NCBI GenBank assembly: GCA_028292145.1
Contig: JAQGMX010000433.1
Span: 1 to 12,933, forward strand
Direction: 5' to 3'
Origin: Variovorax sp.
GTDB taxonomy: Bacteria > Pseudomonadota > Gammaproteobacteria > Burkholderiales > Burkholderiaceae_C
Length of the DNA stretch: 12,933 bases
Position 1 is the first letter of the stretch. The number at the start of each line of letters is the position of its first letter. Below are positions 1 to 5,305 of the stretch, piece after piece. Made by a program: the position numbers and the translations under genes. Below the pieces are notes generated by a model. The model was not told the DNA's origin and did no database searches. It was given only the letters and a program-made list of their open reading frames with translations.

Positions 1-515
1 TGGTGGTCTTCGGCGGGCAGCTGCAGTGGTTTCCGCTGCGCGGGCTCACGTCTCCGAACTGGGACTCGCTGAGCTGGGGCGCGAAGGTGGTCGATTACCT
101 CTGGCACATCGCGCTGCCGGTGACGGCGATGGTGCTCGGCAGCTTCGCCGTGACCGCGATGCTGACCAAGAACTCGTTCCTGGAGGAAATCCGAAAGCAA
201 TACGTGCTGACAGCGCGTGCGAAAGGGCTGTCGGAGCGGCAGGTGCTGTGGAAGCACGTGTTCCGCAATGCGCTGATCCCGATCATCACCGGCTTCCCGG
301 CGGCGTTCATCGGCGCGTTCTTCACCGGCTCGCTGCTGATCGAGACACTGTTCTCGCTCGACGGCCTGGGCCTGCTGAGCTATGAAAGCGTGATCCGGCG
401 CGACTACCCAGTGGTGCTGGGAACTTTGTATCTTTTCACGCTGATCGGACTGGTCACCAAGCTGGTCAGCGATCTTTGCTATGTCTGGGTGGATCCACGT
501 GTCAAGTTCGACTAG
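1..515 (+). CDS. yejB: Yej-type peptide ABC transporter permease YejB (3' part)
   Basis: This is the C-terminal part of an inner-membrane permease of a peptide ABC importer; the start lies before the window and the reading frame is open from base 3. About 170 residues are visible. The typical EAA loop that docks onto the ATPase runs from about residue 61 to 95 of the visible part (EIRKQYVLTARAKGLSERQV and onwards), followed by hydrophobic segments and the family-like C-terminus ending VDPRVKFD. The next gene starts inside its last codons and encodes the partner permease YejE, followed by the ATPase YejF, which fixes the assignment within the large Dpp/Opp permease family. In E. coli the YejABEF system imports peptides, including microcin C; the substrate here is unknown. 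Stop is TAG at 513-515. Confidence 0.93.
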   Translation, partial: VVFGGQLQWFPLRGLTSPNWDSLSWGAKVVDYLWHIALPVTAMVLGSFAVTAMLTKNSFLEEIRKQYVLTARAKGLSERQVLWKHVFRNALIPIITGFPAAFIGAFFTGSLLIETLFSLDGLGLLSYESVIRRDYPVVLGTLYLFTLIGLVTKLVSDLCYVWVDPRVKFD

Positions 516-1551
516 CCCGGTGACGTTCTCGCCCAGCCCCGGCCGCCGCGCATGGTTGCGTTTCCGGCGCAATCGGCTCGGCTACTGGAGCCTCGTCGTC
601 TTCACCACGCTGGTGATGCTGAGCCTCTTCGCCGAAGTGCTGTCGACCGACAAGCCGCTCATCGTCCGATACGAAGGCCAGACTTATTTCCCCGTCCTGC
701 GCGACTATTCCGAGAAAACTTTCGGCGGCGATTTCGAGACGCCGGCCGACTATCTCGATCCTTTCATCCGCCAACGGATCACACAAGGCGGCAACTGGGC
801 GGTGTATGCGCCAAATCCTTACGGACCCAAAACGCTCAACTATTTCGCGACGTCGCCGAACCCGGCAGCTCCATCGCGCGAGAACTTCTTCGGCAGCGAC
901 GACCGCGGACGCGATCTGCTGGCGCAGCTGATCTACGGATTCCGCGTCAGCGTGCTGTTCGCGCTGGCCCTGACCGTGATCGGCGTCGTGCTCGGCGTCA
1001 TCACCGGCGCCATCCAGGGCTTCTTCGGCGGCAAGACCGACCTGGCTTTCCAGCGCTTCATCGAAATCTGGGGGTCGATGCCGGAGTTGTATCTGCTCAT
1101 CATCTTCAGCGCCATCTTCGCGCCCAGCGTGGCATTACTTCTGGTGCTGCTCAGTCTGTTCGGCTGGATGGGCCTGTCGGACTACGTGCGCGCCGAGTTC
1201 CTACGCAACCGCCAGATGGATTACGTCCGTGCCGCGCGAGCGCTCGGGGTGTCGAATTTCCAGATCATGCGGCGCCACATCCTGCCGAACAGCATGACGC
1301 CGGTCGTCACGTTCCTGCCGTTCCGCATGAGCGCCGCCATCCTCGCGCTGACGTCGCTCGACTTTCTGGGGCTCGGCGTGCCGCCCGGCACTCCCTCGCT
1401 CGGCGAACTGCTGAGCCAGGGCAAGGCCAATATCGACGCCTGGTGGATTTCGCTGTCGACCTTCGGCGTGCTGGTCGTCACGCTGATGTTGCTGACCTTC
1501 ATGGGTGACGCGCTGCGCGATGCGCTCGATCCGAGAAAGGCAGAGAAATGA
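481..1551 (+). CDS. yejE: Yej-type peptide ABC transporter permease YejE
   Basis: Second membrane permease of the peptide importer. The N-terminal part (RFRRNRLGYWSL, one TM segment, then DKPLIVRYEGQTYFPVLRDY) and the body match E. coli YejE as I remember it, including the large periplasmic loop between TM1 and TM2 that is typical of YejE. The EAA docking loop starts near residue 239 (EFLRNRQMDYVRAARALGVS), and the C-terminus DALRDALDPRKAEK is also family-like. The start is uncertain: ATG 481 gives 356 residues and a 35-bp overlap with yejB; in-frame GTG codons at 499 and 520 are alternatives, and the one at 520 gives an N-terminus the same length as the E. coli protein. None has a good Shine-Dalgarno, so translation probably couples to yejB. 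It shares a 4-bp ATGA overlap with yejF. Confidence 0.93.
   Translation: MSGWIHVSSSTSPVTFSPSPGRRAWLRFRRNRLGYWSLVVFTTLVMLSLFAEVLSTDKPLIVRYEGQTYFPVLRDYSEKTFGGDFETPADYLDPFIRQRITQGGNWAVYAPNPYGPKTLNYFATSPNPAAPSRENFFGSDDRGRDLLAQLIYGFRVSVLFALALTVIGVVLGVITGAIQGFFGGKTDLAFQRFIEIWGSMPELYLLIIFSAIFAPSVALLLVLLSLFGWMGLSDYVRAEFLRNRQMDYVRAARALGVSNFQIMRRHILPNSMTPVVTFLPFRMSAAILALTSLDFLGLGVPPGTPSLGELLSQGKANIDAWWISLSTFGVLVVTLMLLTFMGDALRDALDPRKAEK
1534..1540 (+). promoter_or_regulatory. Shine-Dalgarno of yejF inside yejE
   Basis: AGAAAGG lies 7 bases before the yejF ATG at 1548, within the last codons of yejE. It supports the 1548 start and, with the ATGA stop/start overlap, suggests translational coupling. Confidence 0.6.
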
Positions 1552-3176
1552 CACTTTTGGACGTTCGCGGCCTGCGGGTCGCTTTCGGCGAGAAGGAAGT
1601 CGTGCACGGCATCGACTTTTCGATCGCGGCCGGCGAGAAGCTGGCGCTGGTCGGCGAATCGGGTTCCGGCAAGACGGTGACGGCGCTGAGCCTGCTTCGG
1701 CTCGTCCAGAACGCCGAAATTGGCGGTGTGGCCGATTTCGCCGGGCAGAGCGGCGGAAACGTCGGGCGCGCCGAAGCGACTCGCGATCTGCTCTCGATGC
1801 CCGAGCAAGCGTTGCGTGGCGTGCGCGGCAAGGAGATCGCGATGATCTTCCAGGAGCCGATGACCGCGCTGAACGCGCTCTACAGCGTCGGCGATCAGGT
1901 GGCCGAGGTGCTGGAACTGCACGAGGGATTGTCGAAGCGCGCCGCGCACGAGGCAGCGGTGCAGCTTCTCGCGGACACCGGCATTCCGGATCCGGCGCGG
2001 CGGGCGAGGGCGCTGCCGCACCAGTTGTCTGGCGGCCAGCGCCAGCGCGCCATGATCGCCATGGCGCTGGCCTGCAAGCCGCGCCTGCTGCTCGCCGACG
2101 AGCCGACCACGGCGCTCGACGTCACGGTGCGAGCGCAAATCCTCGAATTGCTGACGGATCTGCAACGCCGCTACGGCATGGCGGTGCTGCTCATTACGCA
2201 CGATCTGAATCTCGTGCGGCGTTTTGCCGACCGCGTCGCCGTCATGGAAAGCGGTCATATCGTCGAGCACGGCGCAGTGGCGACGGTGTTCGATTCGCCG
2301 CAGCACCCATACACGCGCCGTCTGATCGACAGCCGCCCGACGCGGGACGTCATGCCGCTCGACAGCACCCGGAGCGAGGAGTCGTTGCTCGCAGCCAACG
2401 CGCTGCGCGTGAGCTATCCGGTGCCGATCCCCGGAATTCGCGGCTGGTTTCGCAAGGGCGCGTTCGTGGCGGTCGAAGGCGCCGACTTTCGCATCGCGTC
2501 CGGCGAGACGCTGGGCGTGGTCGGGGAGTCGGGTTCCGGGAAATCGACACTGGCGCTCGCCGCACTCGGCCTGCTTCGCCACGAAGGTGCGCTGACGGTG
2601 GAGGGCAGGCCCTGGGGCGAGGGCGGAGCCGCCGACCGCGCATTGCGGCGCGTGATGCAGGTCGTTTTCCAGGATCCGTTCTCGTCGCTGTCGCCGCGCA
2701 TGACGGTCGAGCAGATCGTCGGCGAAGGCTTGACGGTGCACGCGCCGGAACTGGATCTGGCGGCGCGCCGCGTCCGGGCGCTCGCGGCATTGGCCGATGT
2801 CGGACTGAGCGAGGCGCAATTCCCGGCGCTGCTCGACCGCTATCCGCACGAGTTCTCCGGCGGCCAACGGCAGCGCCTGGCGATCGCGCGCGCGCTGATC
2901 GTCGACCCGAAGCTGCTGGTTCTGGACGAACCAACCAGCGCGCTGGATGTCACGATCCAGAAGCAGGTGCTCGGTTTGCTGCAAAGACTCCAGCGCGAAC
3001 GCGGCCTGAGCTACCTGCTGATCACCCATGATGTCGAAGTCATCCGCGCGATGGCGCACCGGGTCATCGTCATGAAGGACGGTGCGATCCTCGAAGCCGG
3101 CACCGTCGAGCGGGTGCTCGATTCACCCGAACATCCGTACACACAGAAGTTGGTCGCCGCAGCTTTGGCCGCCTGA
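1548..3176 (+). CDS. yejF: Yej-type peptide ABC transporter ATPase YejF (two fused ATPase domains)
   Basis: Cytoplasmic ATPase that powers the YejBE permease pair. It is a tandem fusion of two ABC ATPase domains, 542 residues, close to the usual size of about 530. Domain 1: Walker A GESGSGKT at residues 36-43, Q-loop in IFQEPMTALN, signature LSGGQRQR starting at 160, Walker B with D184-E185, H-loop in LLITHDL. Domain 2: Walker A GESGSGKS at 326-333, Q-loop VFQDPFSSLSP, signature FSGGQRQR starting at 436, Walker B D460-E461, then LLITHDV. Each domain is followed by the peptide-type C-terminal segment with HPYT. All catalytic motifs are intact in both halves, so both sites look competent. ATG 1548 overlaps the yejE stop (ATGA). 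The MFS gene follows 17 bp downstream. Confidence 0.95.
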   Translation: MTLLDVRGLRVAFGEKEVVHGIDFSIAAGEKLALVGESGSGKTVTALSLLRLVQNAEIGGVADFAGQSGGNVGRAEATRDLLSMPEQALRGVRGKEIAMIFQEPMTALNALYSVGDQVAEVLELHEGLSKRAAHEAAVQLLADTGIPDPARRARALPHQLSGGQRQRAMIAMALACKPRLLLADEPTTALDVTVRAQILELLTDLQRRYGMAVLLITHDLNLVRRFADRVAVMESGHIVEHGAVATVFDSPQHPYTRRLIDSRPTRDVMPLDSTRSEESLLAANALRVSYPVPIPGIRGWFRKGAFVAVEGADFRIASGETLGVVGESGSGKSTLALAALGLLRHEGALTVEGRPWGEGGAADRALRRVMQVVFQDPFSSLSPRMTVEQIVGEGLTVHAPELDLAARRVRALAALADVGLSEAQFPALLDRYPHEFSGGQRQRLAIARALIVDPKLLVLDEPTSALDVTIQKQVLGLLQRLQRERGLSYLLITHDVEVIRAMAHRVIVMKDGAILEAGTVERVLDSPEHPYTQKLVAAALAA

Positions 3177-3177
3177 G

Positions 3178-3186
3178 AAAAAAAAA
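3178..3186 (+). repeat. A9 homopolymer between yejF and the MFS gene
   Basis: Nine consecutive A residues begin two bases after the yejF stop and lie 7 bases before the MFS start codon. In this GC-rich window it is conspicuous. It fills the place where a Shine-Dalgarno would be expected; only a weak AGAGA follows it. Confidence 0.9.
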
Positions 3187-3193
3187 GAGACAA

Positions 3194-4447
3194 ATGTCGA
3201 ATATCGGAACAGCCGGCGCGCTCGGCTACGACCGCCGGGGCGCATGGCGCGCCGCACTGGCCTGCATGGTGACGCTTGCTGTCGCGATGGGCCTCGGGCG
3301 ATTTGCGTTCACGCCGATGCTGCCGATCATGCTGCACGAGGGAAAGCTCGACCTGCAGAGCGGCGGCCTCCTGGCATCCTTCAATTACCTGGGCTATTTC
3401 CTCGGCGCATTGTCCTGTGCTGCGATCCGCGTCCGCGCGCCTCTGATGGTGCGCGGCGCATTGATCGCCACTGCGGCGCTGCTCGTCGGAATGGGGTTGT
3501 TGAACGATTTCACCGTCTGGAGCGTGTTGCGCACCGCTGCCGGCGTGATGAGCGCATGGGTGTTTGTGTTCGCGTCCGGCTGGGGATTGCGACGACTTGC
3601 CGAAACCGGAATGCCGACGCTCGGCGGCGTGATCTTCACCGGGCCGGGCATCGGTATTGCCGTGACCGGCCTGCTCGGCGGTGCCATTGGGCGCTGGGGC
3701 TCCAGCACGGCTTGGATCGGCCTCGGCGTCGTGGCCGTCGTCCTCATCGCGGTGATCTGGCGGATCTTCGATGACGTCCATGTCGTCGCGCCGAGCGGGC
3801 CGTCCGGGACCGCGGCTCCGTCGCCTGCAGCGCCCGCTGCGCCGGTCATCACGGCGCAGAACCGCATCGATGCTCGCTGGCTGATCGGTTTGTACGGGCT
3901 GGCCGGCTTTGGCTACATCATCACCGCGACTTTCCTGCCCGTGATCGCCCGGCAGGCCTTGCCGGGGTCGCCATGGCCGGATTATTTCTGGCCGCTCTTC
4001 GGATTGGCAATCGTTCCCGGGGCATTGATCGGCGCCCAAGCCCCGGCCCGGCTGGACAACCGGCTGTTGCTGTCCGTCGCCTACGCAATGCAGGCAGCAG
4101 GCGTGGTGCTTTCCGTGGCGTGGCCGACCATTACCGGCTTTGCGCTCGGTAGCCTGCTTCTTGGTATGCCATTTACGGCCATCACGCTTTTTGCCATGCG
4201 AGATGCGCGGCGGTTGCGCGGCAATTCCGCTTCGGGGTTGATTGGCTATTGCACCGCTGCCTATGGCGTCGGCCAAATCCTCGGACCGCTGTTCGCCGCT
4301 CCGCTGGCGCAGCGTACCGGCTCCTTTGCCGTACCTTTGCTGGCGGCAGCGGTCGTGCTGGCAGTCGGCTCGGTGCTGTTTTTCATCGTTTGGCGGCGCA
4401 CGGTAATTGAGAATTCGAACGTCAACACGGTAAACAAAGCCGGCTGA
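3194..4447 (+). CDS. MFS transporter, YbfB/YjiJ family-like
   Basis: Predicted inner-membrane secondary transporter of 417 residues with about 12 hydrophobic segments in two halves. The conserved-looking stretch GRFAFTPMLPIM at residues 35-46 at the end of TM1, and GGVIFTGPGIGIAVTG in the first half, resemble the YbfB/YjiJ group of the major facilitator superfamily, whose substrates are not well defined. The two halves are joined by a Pro/Ala-rich cytoplasmic linker around residues 200-220 (VVAPSGPSGTAAPSPAAPAA). The ATG at 3194 lies 17 bp after the yejF stop, so the gene is probably in the yej operon. There is no strong Shine-Dalgarno, only an A-rich leader. No terminator directly follows the TGA; the first candidate is the hairpin at 4515-4544, beyond the promoter of the next operon. 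Substrate cannot be named from sequence. Confidence 0.85.
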   Translation: MSNIGTAGALGYDRRGAWRAALACMVTLAVAMGLGRFAFTPMLPIMLHEGKLDLQSGGLLASFNYLGYFLGALSCAAIRVRAPLMVRGALIATAALLVGMGLLNDFTVWSVLRTAAGVMSAWVFVFASGWGLRRLAETGMPTLGGVIFTGPGIGIAVTGLLGGAIGRWGSSTAWIGLGVVAVVLIAVIWRIFDDVHVVAPSGPSGTAAPSPAAPAAPVITAQNRIDARWLIGLYGLAGFGYIITATFLPVIARQALPGSPWPDYFWPLFGLAIVPGALIGAQAPARLDNRLLLSVAYAMQAAGVVLSVAWPTITGFALGSLLLGMPFTAITLFAMRDARRLRGNSASGLIGYCTAAYGVGQILGPLFAAPLAQRTGSFAVPLLAAAVVLAVGSVLFFIVWRRTVIENSNVNTVNKAG

Positions 4448-4469
4448 TTTGTATTGAAGGTTTAATGCC

Positions 4470-4481
4470 CCTCGATCGAGG
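4470..4481. promoter_or_regulatory. 12-bp perfect palindrome at the -35 position (candidate operator)
   Basis: CCTCGATCGAGG is its own reverse complement. It covers exactly the place where the -35 element of the TATAAT promoter should be (4471-4476 for a 17-bp spacer). No protein is known to me that binds this exact site; its role as an operator is inferred from position only. Confidence 0.4.
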
Positions 4482-4499
4482 AAGCATTTGGCATATAAT
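4471..4499 (+). promoter_or_regulatory. Promoter of the rimP-nusA-infB operon
   Basis: A perfect sigma-70 -10 hexamer TATAAT occupies 4494-4499. The -35 region is poor: CTCGAT with a 17-bp spacer or TCGATC with 16 bp, both lying within the palindrome. The predicted transcription start is around 4505-4507, giving a leader of about 120 nt before the rimP GTG. The promoter sits in the only sizeable intergenic gap, ahead of six closely packed co-directional genes. Confidence 0.7.
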
Positions 4500-4504
4500 C
4501 AAGG

Positions 4505-4556
4505 GCTCACGACCAAACGGGCGGGTACCAACCGCCCGTTTTTTATTGGTCGAAGC
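4505..4556 (+). promoter_or_regulatory. Extended rimP leader hairpin (read-through fold)
   Basis: Beyond the terminator stem, CGACCAA (4510-4516) is complementary to TTGGTCG (4546-4552), and GCT (4505-4507) to AGC (4554-4556) across a small internal loop. In this fold the inner stem 4517-4524/4532-4539 is kept and bases 4540-4545 (TTTTTA) bulge out on the 3' side. The structure starts at the predicted 5' end of the RNA, so it could shield the transcript end or report that polymerase has passed the terminator. Confidence 0.5.
4515..4544 (+). terminator. Intrinsic terminator-like hairpin with T-tract
   Basis: The stem pairs 4515-4524 (AAACGGGCGG) with 4532-4541 (CCGCCCGTTT) around a 7-base loop GTACCAA. 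Six T's run from 4539 to 4544. Seven of the ten pairs are G-C. On the + strand this is a classical Rho-independent terminator; read in reverse the hairpin is followed only by a short TTT, so it is directional. It can end transcripts coming from yej-MFS and, because it lies just downstream of the rimP promoter, could also attenuate the rimP operon. I recall a predicted rimP leader attenuator family in gammaproteobacteria, which makes this reading plausible. Confidence 0.75.
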
Positions 4557-4624
4557 ATTCTCGATGCTGCAGGCGTGGGCTGCCAGCAAAAGCGTCGGGC
4601 AACACCAAAGGTACTTTCAAACAC

Positions 4625-5287
4625 GTGGCATTGCAGCAGACAGTGGAACAAACCGTGGCCGGTCTCGGCTACGACCTGATCGAGATCGAACGCTCGGCCG
4701 GTGGATTGCTGCGTGTGACGATTGATTTGCCGTGGACTGCCCCCAGCTCGGAAGCTGTTGCGGCGGGTGTGCCCGAGCCGTTCATCACGGTCGAGGATTG
4801 CGAGAAGGTCACGCGCCAGCTTCAGTTCACGCTGGAAGTCGATGGCGCCGAATACAAGCGGCTCGAGGTGTCCTCGCCCGGTATCGATCGGCCTTTGCGC
4901 GGTGAAAAGGATTTTGAGCGTTTCGTCGGCGAGATCATCGACGTCACGCTGAAGGCGCCGATGGGTGCCGCGGCGGCTGGGCAGGTGTCTGCCAGCCGCA
5001 AGAAGTTTCGCGGCACGCTCGAGCGCGCCGAGGGCGGCGGATGGCAGATCGTCTGGAGCGATGCGCCGGTTGCGAAGCCAGGACAAAAGATAAGCAAGAA
5101 GCGAGCTTTGGCGCCGTTGCAGGCGCTGGGCTTCGTTCTGGACGAGTTGCGCGAAGCGCGGCTCGCGCCGATCGTGGATTTCAAGGGCCGCAGGGCCAAA
5201 ACCCCAGAGGGTTTTCCTTCGGATGTGCATGCAGACACGCAGGCTGAAGGTTTTTCGGACATTGGCGGCACGGAAGTGTCGGACTGA
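4625..5287 (+). CDS. rimP: Ribosome maturation factor RimP
   Basis: Cytoplasmic factor needed for late 30S subunit assembly. The N-terminal alpha/beta domain begins TVAGLGYDLIEIE and carries the family hallmark SSPGIDRPL at residues 83-91, preceded by the ITVEDCEKVTRQL helix; the C-terminal SH3-like beta domain covers FRGTLERAEGGGWQIVWSD through ARLAPIVDFKG. At 220 residues it is longer than E. coli RimP (about 150): there is an extra loop around residues 37-53 (TAPSSEAVAAGVPEPF), an Ala-rich insertion near 117-122, and a hydrophilic acidic tail after residue 188. The start is GTG 4625; no in-frame ATG lies upstream near it, and AAAGG 4607-4611 is a distant Shine-Dalgarno. nusA follows after 18 bp, the classical rimP-nusA-infB order. 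Confidence 0.95.
   Translation: MALQQTVEQTVAGLGYDLIEIERSAGGLLRVTIDLPWTAPSSEAVAAGVPEPFITVEDCEKVTRQLQFTLEVDGAEYKRLEVSSPGIDRPLRGEKDFERFVGEIIDVTLKAPMGAAAAGQVSASRKKFRGTLERAEGGGWQIVWSDAPVAKPGQKISKKRALAPLQALGFVLDELREARLAPIVDFKGRRAKTPEGFPSDVHADTQAEGFSDIGGTEVSD
5192..5219 (+). other. Hairpin in the 3' end of rimP, upstream of nusA
   Basis: AAAACCC (5198-5204) pairs perfectly with GGGTTTT (5209-5215) around the tetraloop CAGA. With a two-base CC bulge (5196-5197) the stem extends by AGGG (5192-5195) against CCTT (5216-5219). It lies in the codons for the non-conserved RimP tail, about 87 bp before the nusA ATG. The T's are part of the stem, so it is a weak terminator at best. Confidence 0.45.
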
Positions 5288-5290
5288 CAA

Positions 5291-5296
5291 GAGGAG
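5291..5296 (+). promoter_or_regulatory. Strong Shine-Dalgarno of nusA
   Basis: GAGGAG lies in the 18-bp rimP-nusA spacer, 9 bases before the ATG at 5306. It fixes the nusA start and is the clearest ribosome binding site in the window. Confidence 0.85.
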
Positions 5297-5305
5297 CGTA
5301 GTGGC

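Larger units (their letters stand above)
4448..4624. other. Intergenic region between the MFS gene and rimP
   Basis: This 177-bp gap holds, in order: a short AT-richer stretch, the palindrome 4470-4481, the -10 box, the leader hairpin and T-tract, a minor AGCAT-TCTCG-ATGCT hairpin at 4554-4568, and about 55 bp with no clear structure. AAAGG at 4607-4611 is the best Shine-Dalgarno candidate for rimP, though 13 bases from its GTG. The octamer GAAGCATT occurs twice, at 4481-4488 and 4552-4559, on either side of the -10 and hairpin. No tRNA gene is present; in E. coli metY occupies the equivalent place. Confidence 0.8.

Noticed and set aside
1221..3059. Antisense open frame of 612 codons opposite yejE and yejF
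   Set aside because: Shadow of GC-rich coding sequence. Both sense proteins carry all family motifs.
4448..4624. Search for a tRNA (metY-like) or a riboswitch upstream of rimP
   Set aside because: No cloverleaf with a CCA-type acceptor stem or known riboswitch core is visible. The region is explained by promoter, palindrome and hairpin.
4465..4725. Short + strand ORF (ATG 4465 or ATG 4564) crossing the leader and the start of rimP out of frame
   Set aside because: No Shine-Dalgarno before either ATG. ATG 4465 lies upstream of the -10 box, so it would not be in the rimP transcript, and the translation has no recognisable features. A leader peptide starting at 4564 cannot be excluded but is unsupported.
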